Assembly (NCBI RefSeq): GCF_021261325.1
Contig: NZ_JAJSBI010000020.1
Coordinates: 122,828 to 186,827, forward strand
DNA length: 64,000 nucleotides
Reading direction: 5' to 3'
Source of the DNA: Streptomyces guryensis
Lineage (GTDB): Bacteria; Actinomycetota; Actinomycetes; Streptomycetales; Streptomycetaceae
The notes below the pieces were generated by a model. The model saw only the letters and a program-made list of their open reading frames with translations. It made no database searches and was not told where the DNA came from. The position numbers were made by a program, and so were the translations under genes. Shown here in pieces: positions 25,209 through 33,212 of this stretch (its first letter is position 1; each line of letters starts with the position of its first letter).

Positions 25209-25709
25209 ATGACCGTGCAAGGTTCGGAGAACTCTTCCCGTCGCGGCCGTCGCTCCTCCACCATGGGCGACATGCCACTGAACGACATGCCGTGGTGGCG
25301 CTGGCGCAGTAACGTGCGCTCCGCGCTGCACATGCTCTCAGACCCGGCGTTCCAGCAGAACGTCTGGCTGGCCGGCGCCGACGGATACGGGGACGTGACC
25401 GACGCCGTGTACCGCCTGGTCGAGGACACCTGGCTGGACAACTGGTCCGCCGAGAAGTACGTGGGCACGATATTCCGGGACTCCCAGGAGGCGGCCCTCG
25501 TCGACACCGCCGTGCTGCGGGTGCTGCGGATCATGCACCAGGTCGGGCCCGACGCCCCGGTCTCGGCGTACGTCGAGAACCACGCCTGGCCGGAGGCGGT
25601 CCGGGCGGCCCGGGACGCGCACGTGCGCATGGCGATGGCCGACGGGGAGGACCCGGACGCGCCGCCGCGCACACTCGAGGTGCTGCGGATCATGACCAGG
25701 TCCGCTTAG
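25209..25709 (+). CDS. Conserved-looking hypothetical protein
   Basis: A 166-residue soluble protein I do not recognise. It is acidic and helical, with many Trp and aromatic residues (PLNDMPWWRWRSNVRSALH, YRLVEDTWLDNWSAEKYVG, VENHAWPEAVRAARDAH). The first 25 residues are basic and Ser-rich, and ATG codons within them (MGDM, MPLNDM) are alternative starts. It is divergent from the lipoprotein gene and 46 bases upstream of purU. Codon use and third-position GC are those of a real gene. Confidence 0.7.
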   Translation: MTVQGSENSSRRGRRSSTMGDMPLNDMPWWRWRSNVRSALHMLSDPAFQQNVWLAGADGYGDVTDAVYRLVEDTWLDNWSAEKYVGTIFRDSQEAALVDTAVLRVLRIMHQVGPDAPVSAYVENHAWPEAVRAARDAHVRMAMADGEDPDAPPRTLEVLRIMTRSA

Positions 25710-25755
25710 CGGACCCCGGTCCGCGCCGGGGCCCACTTATGGGACCCTGTCCTGC

Positions 25756-26637
25756 ATGAACGAGCAGTCCACCCGAGCCGCGGCGCCCGACGACCAGTAC
25801 GTCCTCACGCTCTCCTGCCCCGACAAAAAGGGCATCGTGCACGCCGTGTCGAGCTATCTCTTCATGACCGGCTGCAACATCGAGGACAGCCAGCAGTTCG
25901 GCGACCACGACACGGGTCTGTTCTTCATGCGTGTCCACTTCTCCGCGGAGGCGCCGGTCACGGTGGACAAGCTGCGGGCGAGCTTCGCGGCGATCGGTGA
26001 CTCCTTCCACATGGACTGGCAGATCAACCGGGCCGACGAGAAGATGCGCATCGTCCTCATGGTCAGCAAGTTCGGGCACTGCCTGAACGACCTGTTGTTC
26101 CGGGCCCGGATCGGCGCGCTGCCGGTGGAGATCGCGGCGGTGGTGTCCAACCACACGGAGTTCGCCGAACTGGTCGGCTCCTACAACGTTCCTTTCCACC
26201 ACATTCCGGTGACGAAGGACACGAAGGCGGACGCGGAGGCGCGGCTGCTGGAGATCGTCCGCGAGAACGACGTCGAGCTGGTGGTGCTGGCCCGTTATAT
26301 GCAGGTGCTGTCCGACGATCTGTGCAAGCAGCTCAGCGGGCGGATCATCAATATCCACCACTCCTTCCTGCCGAGCTTCAAGGGTGCGAAGCCGTATCAC
26401 CAGGCTCACACCAGGGGCGTGAAGTTGATCGGTGCGACTGCTCACTATGTGACGGCGGATCTGGACGAGGGGCCGATCATCGAGCAGGAGGTCGAGCGGG
26501 TGCGGCATGACGTCACGCCGGACCAGCTCGTCGCCGTGGGGCGCGATGTGGAGTGCCAGGCGCTGGCGCGTGCCGTGACGTGGCATGCCGAGCGGCGCAT
26601 TCTGCTCAACGGGCGTCGGACGGTCGTGTTCGCCTAG
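25756..26637 (+). CDS. purU: Formyltetrahydrofolate deformylase
   Basis: A 293-residue enzyme that hydrolyses 10-formyl-THF to THF and formate, balancing one-carbon pools. The N-terminal ACT-like domain (about 16-90, YVLTLSCPDKKGIVHAVSSY) is followed by a formyltransferase-fold domain with RIVLMVSKFGHCLNDLL, and the catalytic Asn-His-Asp set in INIHHSFLPSFKGAKPYHQA and ADLDEGPIIEQ. The domain order identifies PurU rather than PurN. It appears monocistronic; a degenerate repeat copy follows its stop. Confidence 0.95.
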   Translation: MNEQSTRAAAPDDQYVLTLSCPDKKGIVHAVSSYLFMTGCNIEDSQQFGDHDTGLFFMRVHFSAEAPVTVDKLRASFAAIGDSFHMDWQINRADEKMRIVLMVSKFGHCLNDLLFRARIGALPVEIAAVVSNHTEFAELVGSYNVPFHHIPVTKDTKADAEARLLEIVRENDVELVVLARYMQVLSDDLCKQLSGRIINIHHSFLPSFKGAKPYHQAHTRGVKLIGATAHYVTADLDEGPIIEQEVERVRHDVTPDQLVAVGRDVECQALARAVTWHAERRILLNGRRTVVFA

Positions 26638-26640
26638 TAG

Positions 26641-26657
26641 CTCGGGGGAACTGCGCG
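26641..26657 (-). repeat. Degenerate copy D of the dispersed repeat
   Basis: CTCGGGGGAACTGCGCG is the minus-strand repeat core with changes near one end. It lies immediately after the purU stop, in the short convergent gap before the anti-sigma gene. Confidence 0.5.
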
Positions 26658-26704
26658 AACGGCCCCCACGCAACCGCAGCCGCCGACGAAACCGAAACGC
26701 ACCC

Positions 26705-28147
26705 TCACATCCGGCTCAAAGCAGCTGCAGCGAACAGCACGTCCCTGATCGCCTCGCGGTCACCGTCCTGACCCGCCGCCGCTTCCGCCGGAGGCACATG
26801 GCCCGCCGCCAGGCGGCAGAACTCCGCGCCGTCCAGGGCCACGTGGGCCACCTCGTGCGCGGCGGAGCCGACCGCCGCGGGGGAGTCGAGGGGGATCAGC
26901 CACTCGCCGCCGCCCATCCCTTCGATCTCCAGCCGCAGGCTGCGGCCCGGTTCGCCCGCCGGGACCAGGTGTCGGTGGTGGGGAGGCGAGGCCAGGCCGG
27001 CCCGGCGGCGGGTCGCGAGTACGTCCGGCAGGACTCGCGCCGCCAGGTCGATCATGCGGTGCATATGGCGTGGGGCAGGCGGTTCGTACGGGTAGTCGAC
27101 GGCCTCCGCGATGTCCTCGGCATGCACCCAGCACTCGAAGGCCCGGTCCAGCAGCGCGTCCTGCAGCGGCAGCTCGAAGTCGCCGTAGGAGACGGCCGGC
27201 CGGGCCGGCCCCGAGTCGTTGATGAAGGACGCCGTGCGGACGAGACCATGGGTCTGATCTCGCCAGGGGGCCCGTACGGAACGGTTGGGCGGGTAGTGCG
27301 AGGTGCGCCAGTACGCCTCGGTGCGGGCCCGGGGGGTGGGGTCCGCCTCGGCGATGTCGCCCAGCGGGTCGTCCATGCCGAGGGCGACCGCGACCAGGCC
27401 GTCGACCGACAGCAGGTGGGCGATGACCCCGGCGACCGTCGTACGACGGGTCATCGGGCCCTCGCCCTCGAACCAGCGCAGCCGCACGGGCGCGTGCCAC
27501 TCGGCGTCCCCGATGTCCTGCAGCAGAGCGTCGAGCCGGGCGGTCTCCGCGTCGTACGGAGCCGCCCACTCGGGCACCGGGATGCGGGGCGGGCGCCGGT
27601 CGAGGCAGCCGTCCAGAACACGGGTGCGCAGGCCCGGGTCCAGGTCGAGGCTCTCCGGCTGGTGCAGCAGGCCGACCGCCTCGCGCAGTCGCAACGCCTC
27701 GTCGGCGCAGGAGCCGCAGTCGCCCAGGTGCTCCTCGACGGCCGCCGTCTCGTCCGCCGAGCAGGCGGCCAGCGCCCAGGCGCCGAGGAGCGATTTGAGG
27801 ACGCGGTGCTCCAGGACGAGCGGGGCGGGCTGCGGCGCCGGGACCCCCAGGTCCTCCAGGGTGGGCAGTGGCCGCCCGCCGTCCTCCACGGAGGCGCGGG
27901 GCATGGGTATGCGGGGTGGCCGGCCGGGGCCGTGGCCGGTGTCGTCGCCGTCGTCGTTGCCGTCGCCGTTCGCGGGTCCGCCCGGGATGCCGTACCCCTC
28001 CTGCTGCTCGTCCTTGTCGTCCCTGTCGCCCTGGTCGTCGAGGTCTCCGAAGCCGCCCTCGCCCGCCGGGCCGTTCCTGCCGCCGGGGGCGTCCTCGTCG
28101 TCGAAGCCCCCGTGGCCGAAGCGGTCCGCGTTGCCTGCGTCGTTCAC
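26705..28147 (-). CDS. Putative anti-sigma factor: zinc-finger domain fused to a mycothiol-dependent maleylpyruvate isomerase-like (DinB/MDMPI) domain
   Basis: A 480-residue soluble protein. Residues 1 to about 100 are acidic and low-complexity. About 112-150 form a zf-HC2/ZAS-type anti-sigma motif: HRVLKSLLGAWALAACSADE, EEHLGDCGSCADE (His, Cys, Cys). From about 200 there is a DinB/MDMPI_N-like region (RLDALLQDIGDAEWHAPVRL, TVAGVIAHLLSVDGLVAVAL, FECWVHAEDIAEAV) and an MDMPI C-like tail. No membrane segment is present, so the fused domain probably provides the sensing. Mycothiol-linked folds suggest a thiol or electrophile signal, by inference. GTG start overlaps the sigma gene stop by 4 bases. 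Confidence 0.8.
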   Translation of the reverse strand: MNDAGNADRFGHGGFDDEDAPGGRNGPAGEGGFGDLDDQGDRDDKDEQQEGYGIPGGPANGDGNDDGDDTGHGPGRPPRIPMPRASVEDGGRPLPTLEDLGVPAPQPAPLVLEHRVLKSLLGAWALAACSADETAAVEEHLGDCGSCADEALRLREAVGLLHQPESLDLDPGLRTRVLDGCLDRRPPRIPVPEWAAPYDAETARLDALLQDIGDAEWHAPVRLRWFEGEGPMTRRTTVAGVIAHLLSVDGLVAVALGMDDPLGDIAEADPTPRARTEAYWRTSHYPPNRSVRAPWRDQTHGLVRTASFINDSGPARPAVSYGDFELPLQDALLDRAFECWVHAEDIAEAVDYPYEPPAPRHMHRMIDLAARVLPDVLATRRRAGLASPPHHRHLVPAGEPGRSLRLEIEGMGGGEWLIPLDSPAAVGSAAHEVAHVALDGAEFCRLAAGHVPPAEAAAGQDGDREAIRDVLFAAAALSRM

Positions 28148-28725
28148 ACGGCACCCCCGTAACCGGGCGGTGCCCCGGGTGCGCCGGCGTCGTGGGCGGT
28201 GGCCAGGAGCTGCAGGCCCAGGCGGAGCCGGCGGCGGGCCTCGTCCTCGGTGACGCCGAGGTCGGCGGCGGTCTGGCGGTAGTCGCGGCGCTGGAAGTAG
28301 GCCAGGTCGAGGGCGGCGCGCAGCGGAGCGGGCATGGACGTGACGATGTAGTCGGCGCGGGCGGCGACCGAGGCCCGGCGCACCTTGCGCTCCAGCTCCT
28401 CGGCGGAGCCGCCGGAGCCCTGGGCCAGGGCGGCGGTCTCGGTGGCGCGCAGCCGCTGCACGGCGAGGCGGTGGGTCAGCGTGGCGACCCAGGAGCGCAG
28501 GGGGCCCTGCTTGGGGTCGTACGCCTCGGGGTGTTCCCAGACGTGGACGAAGACGTCGCGCGTGATGCCGTCGGCCGCGCGCTCGTCCCCGAGGACGCGG
28601 TGGGCCAGGTTGTGCACCAGGGAGGCGAACCGGTCGTAGAGCTCGCCGAGGGCGGCCGCCTCACCGCGTGCGAGTCGCTGCTGCATCTTGCGGTCCCAGC
28701 GGGGCGGCGCGTCCTTCTTCGTCAT
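28144..28725 (-). CDS. ECF RNA polymerase sigma factor
   Basis: A 193-residue sigma-70 family factor of the ECF group. Region 2 spans about 25-90 (ELYDRFASLVHNLAHRVLGD, GITRDVFVHVWEHPEAYDP, LRSWVATLTHRLAVQRLR). Region 4 spans about 125-180 (MPAPLRAALDLAYFQRRDYR, QTAADLGVTEDEARRRLRLG). Cotranscribed with its anti-sigma gene through a 4-base overlap, which usually means coupled control and release by a signal. ATG at 28725. From memory the S. coelicolor counterparts are SCO4409/SCO4410. Confidence 0.9.
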   Translation of the reverse strand: MTKKDAPPRWDRKMQQRLARGEAAALGELYDRFASLVHNLAHRVLGDERAADGITRDVFVHVWEHPEAYDPKQGPLRSWVATLTHRLAVQRLRATETAALAQGSGGSAEELERKVRRASVAARADYIVTSMPAPLRAALDLAYFQRRDYRQTAADLGVTEDEARRRLRLGLQLLATAHDAGAPGAPPGYGGAV

Positions 28726-29030
28726 ACGGCCCCCTCACCCCTGCCCGTTCCTCGGCCCGGCCTGCGTCCATCGTCTCCTCGAATGTAGTCGGCACCTACG
28801 ACAGTGCACGTCGCTTTGTCGCAATGTGTGCGGCCGTCGTTCTGTGCCTGCCTACCCGCTCGACCTCTGATCAGACCTGATCGAACAGGATCGAAGTCGA
28901 CTAAAACAAGCCTCTTCCGATCAGTTTCCGTTTCTGGGGCTGTGTTTCAGGGAACGGCCGCTGGGCAGCCGCGCTGCAAGGAAGCGTAGGTACGGCTTCC
29001 GTTTTGCGGGGGCTCCGGCGAGCGAAGGGC
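28726..29030. other. 305-bp divergent promoter region between the ECF sigma and STAS genes
   Basis: No gene seen. It is relatively A+T-rich. GATCA (28869-28873) and TGATC (28878-28882) form a small inverted repeat within a run of TGATC/GATCG words up to about 28897. This stretch is the likely site of the sigma-factor promoter or of a divergent operator. Confidence 0.35.
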
Positions 29031-29411
29031 ATGGTGGTGGCGTTCTATGTAACCGGCGGCGAGCAGGGCGACTGGACCGTGCTCCGTGTGTCGGGCGAGC
29101 TGGACCTGGTGACGTCTCCGGCGCTGCGTCAGCGGGTGCACGACGTGGTGGCCGAGGGTCGCCACGGCCTCGTCCTCGACCTCTCCGAGGTCTTCTTCTG
29201 CGACTCCAGCGGTGTCGGCGTGCTCATCGCCGCCCGCCGGCTCATCCGTTCCTGCCAGGGCACCCTGCGCCTGATACTCCCGGCCCAGGGCGCGGTCGAG
29301 GGATCGCACGTCAACCGCGTCCTGGGCGCCCTCGGCGTGCGTCGTCTGTTCGACGTGTACGCCGACGTGGCGTCGGCGGTCGCGGAGGAGGCCGACCCGC
29401 TGTCCGCCTGA
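29031..29411 (+). CDS. STAS-domain anti-sigma factor antagonist
   Basis: A roughly 126-residue STAS protein. The fold is plain: DWTVLRVSGELDLVTSPALR, GLVLDLSEVFFCDSSGVGVL with the phosphorylatable serine in DSSG, and a C-terminal helix LFDVYADVASAVAEEA. Unphosphorylated antagonists bind an RsbW-type kinase and free its sigma factor. ATG 29031 and GTG 29034/29037 are all possible; GTG 29037 has the best distance to GAAGGG. The neighbouring ECF pair has no RsbW kinase, so the partner may be the ATP-binding protein at 35.7 kb or one elsewhere. Confidence 0.88.
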   Translation: MVVAFYVTGGEQGDWTVLRVSGELDLVTSPALRQRVHDVVAEGRHGLVLDLSEVFFCDSSGVGVLIAARRLIRSCQGTLRLILPAQGAVEGSHVNRVLGALGVRRLFDVYADVASAVAEEADPLSA

Positions 29412-29582
29412 CCTGGGCGGCAGCTGTGACCAACGCGGTACGGCTCACCTCTGTGTGCCACACAGTTGTCCCGAAATTCCCCCGGTCTTGGCACAAGGGC
29501 CGCTTTCCCGCGCCCGGGCGGCCTTTCACGTCGTACGCTCCGACGAGATGCACCCGACATGACGTAAGGCGGCCCGAAAGAG

Positions 29583-30095
29583 ATGGTCAGCAGCGAGTAC
29601 GAGCGCAGGATCGCCGCCCGGTTCGCCACCTTCGACCAGGACGGCAACGGCTACATCGACCGCGAGGACTTCAGCGGGGCGGCCAAGAAACTGCTCACCG
29701 AGTTCGCCGTCGCGGCCCGCTCCGACAAGGGCCAGGCGCTGTACGGCGGTGCCGAGGCGTTCTGGCAGGGCATGGCCGGCATAGCGGACCGGGACGGCGA
29801 CCAGCGCATCGACCGCGAGGAGTTCGTGAACGGCGCGGTCAAGCGCCTGCGCGACAACCCCGAAGGGTTCGCGGAGATCGCCCGCCCCTTCCTGCACGCG
29901 GCCCTCGACCTCGCCGACACCGACGGCGACGGCGCGGTCACCGTCGAGGACACCGCGCGCGTGCTGAGGATTCTGGGGGTGCCCGAGGACATCGCCCGGA
30001 GCGTCGCCGCCGCGCTCGACACCGACGGCGACGGCAGGGTCGGCGAGACGGAGATCGTCCCGGCGTTCGCCCGCTACTTCACGGTCCCTGAGTAG
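29583..30095 (+). CDS. EF-hand calcium-binding protein (calerythrin-like)
   Basis: A 170-residue cytosolic calcium-binding protein with four EF-hand loops: D18 to D29 (DQDGNGYIDRED), D69 to E80 (DRDGDQRIDREE), D112 to D123 (DTDGDGAVTVED) and D146 to E157 (DTDGDGRVGETE). The length and spacing match calerythrin and the Streptomyces Cab proteins. Loops 1 and 3 end in Asp rather than Glu at position 12, often associated with weaker or Mg2+-tolerant binding. Its last 17 bases overlap the end of the convergent CoA ligase gene. Confidence 0.92.
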   Translation: MVSSEYERRIAARFATFDQDGNGYIDREDFSGAAKKLLTEFAVAARSDKGQALYGGAEAFWQGMAGIADRDGDQRIDREEFVNGAVKRLRDNPEGFAEIARPFLHAALDLADTDGDGAVTVEDTARVLRILGVPEDIARSVAAALDTDGDGRVGETEIVPAFARYFTVPE

Positions 30096-31644
30096 GTCCT
30101 TGGGTGAGGCCCTGCCCCTGAACAGAGCCCTGCCCCGGAGCGGTGCCCCGCGCGTAGCGCTCCCGCAGCCTGTACTTGAGCACCTTCCGCAGCGTCTCGC
30201 CCCGCGGAAGGGCGTCCACCACCTCCAGCTGCTCCGGCAGTTTGTGCACCGACAGCCCTTCCGCGCGCAGATACGCCGCCACCGCGCCCAGGGTCAACTC
30301 CGCGGCCCCTTCCGGCTGTTCCACCACCACGCACACCCGCTCCCCGCGCTCGGCGTCCGGCAGCCCGATCACCGCGACGTCCCCGACCGCCGGATGGGCG
30401 GCCAGCAGGTCCTCGATCTCCTTCGCCGAGATGTTCTCGCCCTTGCGGATGATCACGTCCTTGAGCCGCCCGGTGAGCACCAGATGGCCGCTGTCCGTGA
30501 CGAACCCCAGGTCACCGGTGCGCAGAAACCCCTCCTCGTCGAAGGCTTCCGCCGTCTGCGCCGGATCCAGATAGCCCTGGCAGACGGCCTCCCCGCGCAG
30601 CCGCACCTCCCCGTCCACGATCCGTATCTCCATCCCGTCCGGCGGCCGCCCCTCCGTCGTCGCGAGGTTCTCCACGGTGTCGTCCGGAGCGCCCATGGTG
30701 ATCATCGGCACCTCGGTCATGCCGTACCCGTGGGTGAGCTGCACCCCCATCTCCCGTACGACGGCGTGGTACACCTCCGGCGGCTTCGGCGCCCCGCCAC
30801 CCGCGAGCAGCCGTAGCGAGGGAATGACCTTCCGGCCGGGCTGCTTGCGCTGTTCCGCCAGGAACATCGAGTAGAACGCCGTCGACCCGCCCGCCACCGT
30901 CACCCCGTGCTTCCGGTATCCCTCAAGCGCGCCCGGCAGTGCGAACTGCTCGAACATCACGGCCGGGAAGCCGTACAGCAGGAGCATCACCGTGTAGTCG
31001 GGCCCGGCTATGTGCGCGTACGGGAAGGCCATCGAACCCACGTCGTTGGCCGACAGCCGCAGTGCGTGCGCGAGGCACGACCCGCCCGCGATCAGCGAAC
31101 GGTCCGTGTGCAGCACGCCCTTGGGGTCGGAGGTCGTACCCGAGGTCCAGTAGATCCAGCGTACGGAGGTGCCGTCGGCGGGCGGCGGGGGCAGCACCCT
31201 CGGATCACCGTCCGGCAGCACGTCGTACGCCTCGAAGACCCCCTTCGCGCCGAGCCTCCGCGCCATCCCGGTGTGGTCGAAGCCCCGCCACTCACCGGGT
31301 ACGGCGAAGAACTCGGCCTTGGACTCCCGCAGGGCGAAGCCGACTTCGCGGTCCCGGTAGAACGGGATGACCGGAGTCTGTACGGCACCCAGGCGGGCCA
31401 GCGCGAAGGACAGCAGCGCCGTCTCGATCCTGGTGGGCAGCTGCCAGGCGACCACCGTGCCGGGACGTACGCCCATGTCGTACAGACCGGCCGCTACGCG
31501 CTCGGCACGCGCGCGTAGCTCGCCGAAACTCAGCGAGCGGTCGTCCTGGAGGAGCACGGGCCGGTCGGGGGTGAGGTCGGCGCGGCGGGCGACCAGGTCC
31601 CACAGGGTGCGGGATGCGCTCAGTGCGTGGGCGGTGTCGGTCAC
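30079..31644 (-). CDS. Acyl-CoA synthetase (AMP-forming), cyclohexanecarboxylate-CoA ligase-like
   Basis: A 521-residue ANL ligase. Motifs: P-loop IYWTSGTTSDPKGVLHTD, THGYGMTE, LRTGDLGF, GRLKDVIIRKGENISAKE and the C-terminal lysine region PRGETLRKVLKYRL. GTG at 31644 follows GAGGGGG and removes a 60-residue non-homologous extension. The C-terminus carries a Gln/Gly-rich tail (GQGSVQGQGLTQGPTQGP) not expected in the family; its coding end overlaps the EF-hand gene. A palindromic operator lies 39-53 bases upstream of the start. It is divergent from the amidohydrolase operon and probably activates that pathway's acid. Confidence 0.88.
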   Translation of the reverse strand: MTDTAHALSASRTLWDLVARRADLTPDRPVLLQDDRSLSFGELRARAERVAAGLYDMGVRPGTVVAWQLPTRIETALLSFALARLGAVQTPVIPFYRDREVGFALRESKAEFFAVPGEWRGFDHTGMARRLGAKGVFEAYDVLPDGDPRVLPPPPADGTSVRWIYWTSGTTSDPKGVLHTDRSLIAGGSCLAHALRLSANDVGSMAFPYAHIAGPDYTVMLLLYGFPAVMFEQFALPGALEGYRKHGVTVAGGSTAFYSMFLAEQRKQPGRKVIPSLRLLAGGGAPKPPEVYHAVVREMGVQLTHGYGMTEVPMITMGAPDDTVENLATTEGRPPDGMEIRIVDGEVRLRGEAVCQGYLDPAQTAEAFDEEGFLRTGDLGFVTDSGHLVLTGRLKDVIIRKGENISAKEIEDLLAAHPAVGDVAVIGLPDAERGERVCVVVEQPEGAAELTLGAVAAYLRAEGLSVHKLPEQLEVVDALPRGETLRKVLKYRLRERYARGTAPGQGSVQGQGLTQGPTQGP

Positions 31645-31682
31645 GGCGGCCCCCTCGTGGAGTGACACGGACTGGTACAGAG

Positions 31683-31697
31683 CTGACGGGCAGTCAG
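31683..31697. promoter_or_regulatory. CTGACGNNNCGTCAG-type operator, site 1
   Basis: CTGACGGGCAGTCAG differs from the palindromic consensus at one base. It lies 39 bases upstream of the GTG of the CoA ligase at 31644. One of seven such sites between 31.6 and 55.7 kb. Confidence 0.65.
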
Positions 31698-31978
31698 ATA
31701 GTGCGCAGAGCGTAGGGCTCGGCGCCTTGTCGGTCCAGGGGTGCGGGACCGGCGCCTCTGATCGGCTGAGCCCGTGTGAGCGTGTCCCTCCGGACGCCTC
31801 CCCTCCCGCTCGTGACGCTGTCATCCGATCAGCGACATCCCCGCGAGAAGGTCACATATTCGATCCCCGCGCTTACGTACGTCGCCGAGGTCGGCATGGG
31901 CGCGTGACGGGGCGCCGATGGATGACGCACCACTTCCGATCCCAAAGGAAATGTGTGAACCTCCGCATAGAGCAGTAC

Positions 31979-31993
31979 CTGACGACCCATCAG
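31979..31993. promoter_or_regulatory. CTGACGNNNCGTCAG-type operator, site 2
   Basis: CTGACGACCCATCAG has one mismatch to the consensus. It lies 25 bases upstream of the amidohydrolase ATG at 32019. Confidence 0.6.
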
Positions 31994-32018
31994 ATCCGTG
32001 CATCAGGCGGAGGGGATC

Positions 32019-33212
32019 ATGACCGAACTGCCCCGCATCATCAGCGTCGACGACCATGTGATCGAGCCCGCCCACCTCTTCGAGACCTGGCTGCCGGAGA
32101 AGTACCGCGACCGGGGCCCGCAGGCCCTCACCGCCGGGATCGGCGAGCTCGCCTACGTCGCCGGCAAGTACCAGATCACGATGGACCCGGAGGGCCAGCC
32201 GACGGACTGGTGGATCTACGAGGACCTGAAGTTCCCTTACAAGCGCAACATCGCCGCCGTCGGCTTCGACCGCGACGAGATGACCCTGGAGGGCATCACC
32301 AGGGAGGAGATGCGGCGCGGCTGCTGGGATCCCAAGGCGCGCCTGGAGGACATGGACCTCAACCATGTCGAGGCCAGCCTCTGCTTCCCGTCCTTCCCCC
32401 GTTTCTGCGGGCAGACCTTCGCCGAGGCGCACGACAAGGAGGTCGCGCTGGCCTGTGTGCGCGCCTACAACGACTGGATGGTCGAGGAGTGGTGCGGCGA
32501 CAGCGGCGGCCGGCTCATCCCGCTCTGCCTGATCCCGCTGTGGGACGTCGAGCTCGCGGTCGCGGAGATCCGCCGCAACGCCGCGCGCGGGGTGAGGGCG
32601 GTGACCTTCTCCGAGATCCCCACCCACCTCGGCCTGCCCTCCATCCACTCCGGCTACTGGGACCCGTTCTTCGCGGTCTGCCAGGAGACCGGGACGGTCG
32701 TCAACATGCACATCGGCAGCAGTTCCCAGATGCCCGCCGCCTCGCCCGACGCGCCCCCCGCCGTCCAGGCGTCCCTGAGCTTCAACAACGCCATGGCCTC
32801 GATGATGGACTACCTGTTCAGCGGGGTCCTGGTGAAGTTCCCGCGCCTCAAACTCGCCTACTCCGAGGGCCAGATGGGCTGGATCCCGTACGCCCTGGAA
32901 CGCGCCGACGACGTCTGGGAGGAGCACCGCGCCTGGGGCGGGGTGCGGGACCTGATCCCGGAGCCCCCGTCGACGTACTACTACCGGCAGATGTTCTGCT
33001 GCTTCTTCCGCGACAAGCACGGCGTGGCCTCGCTGGACGTGGTGGGCCGGGACAACGCCACCTTCGAGACCGACTACCCGCACGTCGACTCGACCTTCCC
33101 GCACACCAAGGAGGTCGCCCTCGACCATGTGAAGGGCCTCGACGACGAGACGGTGTACAAGCTGATGCGGGGCAACGCGATCCGCATGCTGGACCTGGAC
33201 CTCGACCGCTGA
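32019..33212 (+). CDS. Amidohydrolase family (ACMSD-like) protein
   Basis: A 397-residue TIM-barrel metal-dependent hydrolase/decarboxylase of the amidohydrolase-2 group. N-terminal IISVDDHVIEP stands where the metal-binding HxH is in other members (here D-D-H). The barrel strands include GVRAVTFSEIP, NMHIGSS (metal His) and the C-terminal ETDYPHVDSTFP (catalytic Asp), followed by RGNAIRMLDLD. ATG at 32019 has GGAGGGG upstream. Related proteins decarboxylate or hydrolyse ring-derived acids; the substrate here is unknown. The next gene's ATG shares one base with its stop, so it is the first gene of a three-gene operon. Confidence 0.85.
   Translation: MTELPRIISVDDHVIEPAHLFETWLPEKYRDRGPQALTAGIGELAYVAGKYQITMDPEGQPTDWWIYEDLKFPYKRNIAAVGFDRDEMTLEGITREEMRRGCWDPKARLEDMDLNHVEASLCFPSFPRFCGQTFAEAHDKEVALACVRAYNDWMVEEWCGDSGGRLIPLCLIPLWDVELAVAEIRRNAARGVRAVTFSEIPTHLGLPSIHSGYWDPFFAVCQETGTVVNMHIGSSSQMPAASPDAPPAVQASLSFNNAMASMMDYLFSGVLVKFPRLKLAYSEGQMGWIPYALERADDVWEEHRAWGGVRDLIPEPPSTYYYRQMFCCFFRDKHGVASLDVVGRDNATFETDYPHVDSTFPHTKEVALDHVKGLDDETVYKLMRGNAIRMLDLDLDR

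Larger units (their letters stand above)
31645..32018. other. 374-bp divergent promoter region with two operator copies
   Basis: No gene seen. The two 15-bp operators at 31683-31697 and 31979-31993 sit close to the starts of the CoA ligase (minus) and the amidohydrolase (plus) respectively, so each direction appears to have its own site. Confidence 0.6.

Noticed and set aside
31812..31824. TGACGCTGTCA near the long frame start of the CoA ligase
   Set aside because: It is a palindrome, but the spacing between half-sites is 2 bases shorter than in the seven operator copies, so I did not count it.
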